Source: Linepithema humile (lineage: Eukaryota > Arthropoda > Insecta > Hymenoptera > Formicidae). Taken from it: 64,000 bases of DNA. A model generated the notes under the pieces. It searched no databases and was not told the origin of the DNA. It saw only the letters and a program-made list of their open reading frames with translations. Location: NCBI RefSeq assembly GCF_040581485.1, contig NC_090132.1, positions 13,522,146 through 13,586,145 of the forward strand, read 5' to 3'. The translations under genes and the position numbers were made by a program. Positions 58,184-64,000 of the stretch are shown here, piece after piece; position 1 is the stretch's first letter, and every line of letters begins with the position of its first letter.

Positions 58184-59194
58184 TTAGTGGTATCAGCACT
58201 GGGTCGATCGGAGACTGATTGCAGCTGAGGGGGATGAGAGTGAAGGGCCACGGCCGATGAGCGTTATATCCTTCGCGCCGGGAAAACTGATCGGAGGCGT
58301 TGCACAGATCCTCGTATTCGTAGTCAAAATAATTTCTTTGAACACCGATGTATTCTGAATTGTCTTTCGTAACCGGTCTCGTGTACTGGAGAAGTAATTG
58401 GCGCGCACGGTATTTTACTCCCCCACGTCGCGTCTTAGATTTGGGCATGAAGGATAATGTCGTCAATCTGAAAATTCCAGGCTAAAAGCGTGCGGTGGTC
58501 CGCACCACGATTAGCGGGGATACAGAAACCAAGTACAACGTGCGGTGGTCCGCACCGGAGCAAATAGTTCTGAGTGCTGATTCAGAGAGATAACTGGGTG
58601 GTTGGGTGCTAGGTAGGGTGTAGGTTGTACACGAGAAAAGAGATCGAATAGTTTTAACAGACACTTTACTGAATCTATTTTATTACAAACTCTTACAGTC
58701 ACTTAAAAATGTTGCGAATTGTTTCTAAGTCCCAATATTCAAACTGTTCGGGTAATACTAAAAGCCTCTCTCTACTAACTGGCTGACTCTCTAACTAAAA
58801 ACTGCTTAACTGCCGCTTTCACGGGTGGGTGTCTTCCTTTTATACTCGAAATTTTGGGTTTTGGAAGGGAGACATTCCTTCCGAGGGGTTGTTAATAAAA
58901 ATAAGATAAAAAAGGTTGTTTGAAGATTAATAAATGGATTGCTCGAATGACATGTATATCGTTCCGTCGGCTTTTCTGTCGGCGAAAATTCAAAGTCTAC
59001 TATCGCGGTCGCGTGTCTTATCTCGACAAATTTTCGATTGAAGGCCTAAAAGATTATTATGGTACATTCGGGATCTTAAATCATTAAATAATATTTTCGG
59101 AACGTTTCTTTAAATTTTCCCGACTGGTCGCGAGAAACTTGTGCAAGGGAAAGGTCCGTACAGGACGTAACACGGATACAAATAAAGAATGCAA

Positions 59195-59483
59195 AATGCG
59201 TTAAATTTCAAAATTTTTGTATGAACTTTGCAAAGTTCCATGACATAAATTAAAAATCGCACACAAATGCGGTTTATAGCTTTTGAAAGTGTTAATATTG
59301 AAGCAAAAATGATTTTTTTACTTTAACATTAAATAATTTGTTGAAAAAATTGCACAACGTTCAAACGAATAAATTAAAGGTAAAGATTTACGCTTTCAAA
59401 TAATGTAAACCGCATTTGTATGCGATTTATAAATTACGCATTGGAACTTTTCAAAGTAAAAAATTTTAAAATTTGACGCATTT
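59195..59483. repeat. Small foldback repeat, arms about 100 bp
   Basis: AATGCGTTAAATTTCAAAATT at the left is mirrored by AATTTTAAAATTTGACGCATT at the right. CGCACACAAATGCGGTTTA and its near-complement lie inside. Probably a MITE; no clear TSD. Confidence 0.7.
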
Positions 59484-59796
59484 CTATTTGATGTAGCTTT
59501 GTAAAAAATCATTAAGTCATTTACTAAAATACTGATCTCAAAAGTAAAGCTTTCAAGTTGTAAAATGCTTCTCAGAACATTTTATTATGCCTACTTTTGA
59601 CGAAGTTATAAATTCTCTTGAAATTTGGAGGGCAGAACGGGTGATGCTTTAATTTTGCTGTTAAATGTGTATACATCAACACATTATCATTGGATATATT
59701 TATATCATTTAAAGAAACATTTCTTATTTTTATAAACACGATTTCAAAAATATGCAAAAGTATACTTTTAAAAAATAACTTATAAACAAAACTTAC

Positions 59797-59923
59797 CACT
59801 GTTGCGTATCCATAATTTTTGTCTTGCATCTTGCTTTGATGGAAATCTAAATAAATGTGAACCTGTAGTATATCGTCCGTTACGACAGTTTTTATAAGCA
59901 CATTTATCATAAATTGTTTCCAT
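59797..59923 (-). CDS. THAP-domain first exon
   Basis: The ATG at 59923 opens 42 codons ending at a consensus 5' splice site (GTAAGT, 59796-59791). The product shows the start of a THAP zinc finger: CAYKNC (C-x4-C), a basic loop, LFRFP (the F.FP motif) and KLWIRN (conserved Trp). THAP domains are DNA-binding modules of P-element transposases and their host derivatives. A candidate continuation at 59614-59556 reads FITSSKVGIIKCSEKHF, resembling the CSxHF end of the finger but with one extra residue and an early stop. This may be the 5' exon of the P-type transposase at 47213-48560, separated by ~11 kb of later insertions. The overlapping 112-codon ORF in another frame is a shadow. Confidence 0.7.
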
Positions 59924-60095
59924 TGTCCACTGATTATTTATTATACTTTATTTAATAAATGTTAAATATGTTTCATAAACTTTTTAAATATAAAACTAAA
60001 AAACTATATAAATTAAAGGATAAAGTTCCGATTAGCGGAACCCTCCGATTTTTTTAAAACTACACTATTTTTTGTATTTTTGCACGTTGATTACG

Positions 60096-61128
60096 AATAT
60101 GATAATGAAAATCGCCGACAAGGTCATTTTCAAGGTCAAAACATTAAAAAACTGAAAAAATATCACTTTTTTAATATTATTTCAATAAATATTGACGTAA
60201 CAAACAAATGTTTTAAATAAAAGTTGTAGTTCTTGTAAAAATACATTATTTATTTTCTATGCATTTTTTGTGTAAAACTGATAATTTTCGAGAAAATTGA
60301 CGTTAAAGATTAAAAACTTTGGTAAACAGGTAGGCCTTAGCTTGCATGCGCATGCCGTTCTAGAATGTAGCGGCGTGTGTACGTATACAATTTATGTATA
60401 TTTATTAAATCTTTGCCTTGCTAAAAATCTAATGAGTCTACAATATACTAAAATTACTAGATACTGAAAAGATTAGCAAGACCTCAACGCAAGGTGTGTG
60501 CGCGCAGAAAGTTTATATAAATTAAATCTTTGCCTTACTAAAAGTATGATGAGTCTACTATATACTAAAAATTTTAAATACAGGAAAGATTAGCAAGACT
60601 CCAATGCAAGGTGTGTGCGCGCAGAAAGTTTATATGAATTAAATCTTCGCCTTACTAAAAGTATGAGTCTACAATATACTAAAAATATTAGATACTGAAA
60701 AGATTAGCAAGACCCCTACGCAAGGTGAAGAGTATATTGTGTTTGAAAGTTATTTTAAATTTCTATAATAGTGACTAGCCATGTAATAGGCGGGGGGAGG
60801 AGCAGAGCCCCTCCCCCTGCACCCTCCTCCCCTGCACTTTCTGCCCCCCCCCCTAACCCTCCTTTTTTCGTCCCCCCGAACCCCCCCTACCTGTTTACCA
60901 AAGTTTTTAATCTTTAACGTCAATTTTCTCGAAATTTATCAGTTTTACACAAAAAATGCATAGGACATAAATGATGTATTTTTACAAAAACTACAACTTT
61001 TATTTGAAACATTTTTTTGTTACATTAATATTTCTCGAAATAATCTCAAAAAAGTAATATTTTTTCACTTTTTCTGACCTTGTTTTGACCTTGAAAATGA
61101 TTTAGTCAGCAATTTTCATTATCATATT
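60096..61128. repeat. Foldback structure enclosing a tandem array
   Basis: The arms at 60096-60335 and about 60885-61128 are inverted copies (AAGGTCATTTTCAAGGTCAA and its complement; AATTGACGTTAAAGATTAAA and its complement; both reach a TACCTGTTTACC segment). Between them lie a 117-bp tandem repeat and a C-rich stretch (about 60790-60890). A non-autonomous foldback transposon is likely. Confidence 0.8.
60405..60745. repeat. 117-bp tandem repeat, three copies
   Basis: Units start TTAAATCTTTGCCTT at 60405, 60522 and 60639. They contain GAGTCTACAATATACTAAAA and end GCAAGACC...GCAAGGTG. The third copy is diverged at its end. Confidence 0.9.
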
Positions 61129-61169
61129 GGGAGTGTCCCGTTTGCGCACATAAGCGAACGGACACCGGA

Positions 61170-61355
61170 ATTTTTCCCAATCGGACACAGTGGCAATTGG
61201 ACACAAGTTAGAACGGACACAGTTGCAATCTGACACAGATGCAATCTGACACAGATGCAATCTGACACAGATGCAATCGGACACAGTTGCAATCAGACAC
61301 AGATGCAATCGGACACAGTTGCAATCAGACACAGGCGCAATTAGACACAGGCTGA
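61170..61355. repeat. 16-bp minisatellite (GACACAGATGCAATCT)
   Basis: About eleven copies of a 16-bp unit with GGACACAGTTGCAATC variants. The flank CCCGTTTGCGCACATAAGCG on its left may be an end of the repeat-bearing element. The Cys-rich antisense ORF is a product of the repeat. Confidence 0.9.
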
Positions 61356-62315
61356 CCTGACCGTCCTGACCTGGAACTGATTGACAGAACTAAAATAATA
61401 GTATAAATGATTATATTGGTATAATGGTATGCTATAAAGGCTTGTCTACATGGTCATCATATGGACAGAGTAAGTATTTTCTAAAGAGTAAGAATAATTC
61501 TAATTAAAAAACTAAACGATTAAAACATTTATATATTTTGTAGGTTATAGCGGTAATGTTAATTTTATGCGAAGCACGTACCACAGCACTGTATGAAATA
61601 ATTTGGTCAAAATAGATCTTGTTCCCAATCTGTTAGTGAACATAAAGTTCACATGACAATGTTTCAAACTATTAGTTCAGAATATGATAAAATAAAAATA
61701 TAATTATGATAAAATAAAAATATAATTATGAATATAGTATGTATAAATTTTTATTGATAATAAAATGTATAAAAATTGCATAAAAATGTATAAAAAAGCA
61801 CAACCTTTAGCTGTACTTGTTTATGAATTAATACCAAGTTGCATTATCTTGGATTTAAGTGTGGCTAAATATCTTTATCTTCCATGTTCCTTTATCTCTA
61901 CCTTTCTGTCAAAATAAAAAAAAGATAGACATATTCGAGTTTAGCTTAAAGCCAAAATAACATTAATATAATCCAGCCTGAATTGAACATCAATTATCCA
62001 CATAAAGAAAAGAAAGTGTAACTGCAAGATAAAACGCTTACACACTAGTATTTTATTTAATATTATATATTACAACAGCTTATATAATATTAAGAATAAT
62101 TGGAACTACATGCATAAAATAATCAGTGGAAACACAATTTTAGCTTACATCTTATTTTATTGCAATACAGAGTATAACGTACATCATATAATATATAATC
62201 CAAACAAAATATTCTTTATATATTATCTTTTTTTCCATATTAAAGAATATGAAAATTGCACAAAAAAAAGTAATTTGTTACTTATAACAAAGTTGAGAAG
62301 AAATGCGTGTGCGAC
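61356..62315. other. Intergenic or 3' region of the RING gene
   Basis: AT-rich sequence without convincing ORFs. Several TTTATT stretches could serve as minus-strand polyadenylation signals for the RING gene; none stands out. Confidence 0.4.
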
Positions 62316-62350
62316 ATTTACTTAAGAGCTAGGTTAGCTCTTAAGTAAAT
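62316..62350. repeat. Perfect 16-bp hairpin just after the RING gene stop
   Basis: ATTTACTTAAGAGCTA, three bases (GGT), then its exact complement. It lies 12 bases downstream of the RING stop codon, in the presumed 3' UTR. Possibly a tiny mobile-element footprint or an RNA stem. Confidence 0.85.
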
Positions 62351-62361
62351 AAAAAAAATAT

Positions 62362-62760
62362 TTATGACAAAATGACTTTAACGACACTTGCAATTTGTTT
62401 CTTGCAAATTGGACATTTTTTTTCATGCATATTTGTTAAAGTATTAATACAACGGGCACACATACACATGTGACCGCATGGTACGATTACTTGATTTGCT
62501 TTCGAATCAAAGCATATAATGCAAATTCCCTGCGGTACTTCATTTCTTAAAGCTGTGTGATCATCGTTGAAATTTGATGAAGGCTGCTCTATAGAGTAAT
62601 ATTGTACAATATTATCTAAATCATTTGTCATATTCCAAAATCCGTTATCATCCTCCGGAACTATGAGTATATTATCGGCGACATCTGAAATATATAATAC
62701 ATAAAATATATACACACAAAATAATACGTGCTATACGTGACATACATATATATATACGCG

Positions 62761-62816
<56 letters not shown>

Positions 62817-63779
62817 GTAAAAATGTACACACAGGAGGGAGTACATAAAGTATCGGTGCTCTTTTGGGAAATATTAAAAATATTATATAAAATAAACTAA
62901 TTTTATTTAAAAAATAATAATAACTTTGAAAAATGATCATAATTAATATTTATCAACTGTATCATCTAATTTTATACGAAATATATTTTAAAACAAAAAA
63001 TTTTCATCTATTTACCGTGTAAATGACATTCTGTCACTTTTGTTGGCATGCCTTCACTTTCAGGCATTGAAGTCTCACGAATCGTGGGATTATGATCCCC
63101 TTCAGACCCAGTTTCAACTAATGTACTGTTTTCTGGTGGAAAACGCGTCCTTCTTCGCCGTGGTCGACGATGTGTATTTTTATGTGTATTGCTTGAATCA
63201 GTATTATCACTTTTGTTAAATTCTAGATAGAGAAAAAGAGAAAGAAATCAAAGAAAATAGAGTCATAAAAATGGAATATAAATGTATTAAAACAAAAAAA
63301 ATAAGTATGTATAATGTATAACAGTATAATGTATTAAAACAGAAATAAATCTATATTTTCACCTTTATCATGTTGAATAGATAATTCTGATAACAAATCG
63401 CCGCAAATGTCATCTACTTCATTGTTATGCATTACAGATGAGGAAGTTGCATCAATAAGATATTGTTGAGTCTCGGTAAATTGATGAAAAGATTTTAAAA
63501 ATTCCGTCAGAGCAATCCTGAAAAAAAAGAATAAATTTTTTTATTACAATTAAACAATATCTAAAAATTTTTAAAGTTTACATACTTATATTTCTAACAA
63601 TGTATGATAAGATATATTGTATAATAGATAATACCTATTTTGTCTCAGATCTTCTTGTTTTTGGAGTATAAAATCATTTCTTTTTTTGCTAATTTTAAGA
63701 TTAGAGCGTCGTACTTGAAGATTATTTTTTGCGCGACCAAAATCAATTTGCTGAGTAATGATCAGTTTCTTCAAATTAT
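62362..63779 (-). CDS. C-terminal RING-finger E3 ubiquitin ligase-like gene, four exons, 5' end missing
   Basis: This is the one host-type gene. Exons on the minus strand are 63779-63635, 63517-63363, 63222-63016 and 62684-62362. Each is bounded by AG and GT sites, and the reading phases agree at all three junctions. The ~275-residue product begins mid-protein with a basic, probably helical segment (SNLKISKKRNDF), then an acidic segment (EVDDICGDLLSEL), an Arg-rich patch (RRPRRRRTRFPP) and a Ser/Glu/Pro region. It ends in a RING finger CIICFDSKANQVIVPCGHMC...C..C...KCPICKKQI with only nine residues after it. Extreme C-terminal C3HC4 RINGs of this form occur in IAP-, Neuralized- and MDM2-like ligases that recruit E2 enzymes. 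I cannot name the orthologue. Further 5' exons should lie beyond 64000. No damage is seen. Confidence 0.85.
62743..62810. repeat. (TA)n microsatellite in the last intron of the RING gene
   Basis: An ATATATACGCGCGCGC stretch is followed by about 28 TA repeats, in the intron between 62685 and 63015. Confidence 0.9.
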
Positions 63780-64000
63780 CTATATAAAAATAAATCTGCC
63801 TTTTAACGTTCTCTTAAAAAGTATAAATGTTATTAATAAATAATTAATTCTCTAATAAAAATATTAATCTATCATTGATGAATGTTAAAGACCTGTCGCT
63901 CTATATATTACATTATTTATTATTATATAAATACATATTAAATTATTTATTATTATGATATATTATTTATTCATTTATTTATAAAATACTTATATATAAT
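63780..64000. other. Upstream intron of the RING gene
   Basis: AT-rich sequence after the 3' splice site (TATATAG at 63780). No further exon is evident before the window ends. Confidence 0.5.

Larger units (their letters stand above)
56735..59172 (-). mobile_element. Solo LTR related to the copy A/B family
   Basis: The ends TGTTACGTCC and GGACGTAACA match the copy B LTR ends. Internal stretches are recognisably related (CGTGGTTCCCTTTT.GGTCAA, GGGCGGAACC), in the same orientation as copy B. The 4-bp TSD CGGA is at 56731-56734 and 59173-59176. No internal region is present, so it is a solo LTR from recombination. It includes a nested Harbinger-like element. Sequence is too diverged to be the same subfamily. 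Confidence 0.88.

Noticed and set aside
59572..59910. 112-codon minus ORF
   Set aside because: It overlaps the THAP exon in a different frame and reads through the GTAAGT donor.
61102..61332. Cys-rich minus ORF
   Set aside because: Generated by the 16-bp minisatellite.

Overview
The window looks like a repeat-dense stretch of an insect genome, most likely an ant. That guess rests on AT-rich background DNA, insect-type Ty3/gypsy, hAT, P-element and non-LTR elements, and a purine-rich LINE family that I associate with ants from memory. Almost all of it is transposable elements nested inside one another. Most nesting joints can be read to the base because target-site duplications (TSDs) and inverted ends (TIRs) survive. 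The only ordinary host gene I can support is a multi-exon RING-finger gene at the right end.

Layout. The outermost element is a minus-strand gypsy-type retroelement, copy A, running from before base 1 to about 45727. Four elements sit in it. hAT-1 (1317-5533, TSD CGTCTAAG) carries a 1.1-kb hexanucleotide array. A CCC...GGG-ended element (6146-7716) contains a hAT MITE. A TTAA-flanked element (7902-12076) contains an unusual satellite. hAT-2 (13689-43436, TSD GGTATTCT) has 1-kb inverted arms. hAT-2 in turn holds retroelement copy B (17272-34453, TSD GTAC, two LTRs, tRNA-Pro-type primer site), which interrupts its transposase, and an R1-like LINE (35918-43228) in its right arm. Copy B holds the purine-strand LINE (25692-30882).

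Copies A and B are one family: RT, RNase H and integrase, then an envelope-like glycoprotein. In copy B a separate extended-Tudor-domain ORF lies downstream of the glycoprotein. Neither copy has gag or protease, and both carry the same in-frame stop in the glycoprotein. The glycoprotein and Tudor ORFs each have a 3' splice-site match at or just before the ATG, which suggests subgenomic spliced mRNAs. The Tudor ORF is the most notable find, because Tudor proteins scaffold the piRNA pathway that silences transposons.

Right of copy A (45728-61128) is a decayed P-element/THAP-type transposase locus. It has been opened up by an intact gypsy element with apparently identical LTRs (48597-54453), a 1.5-kb foldback element, a solo LTR carrying a Harbinger-like insertion, and smaller foldbacks. 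Minisatellites follow, then the RING gene (62362-63779, minus strand), whose 5' end probably lies beyond the window.
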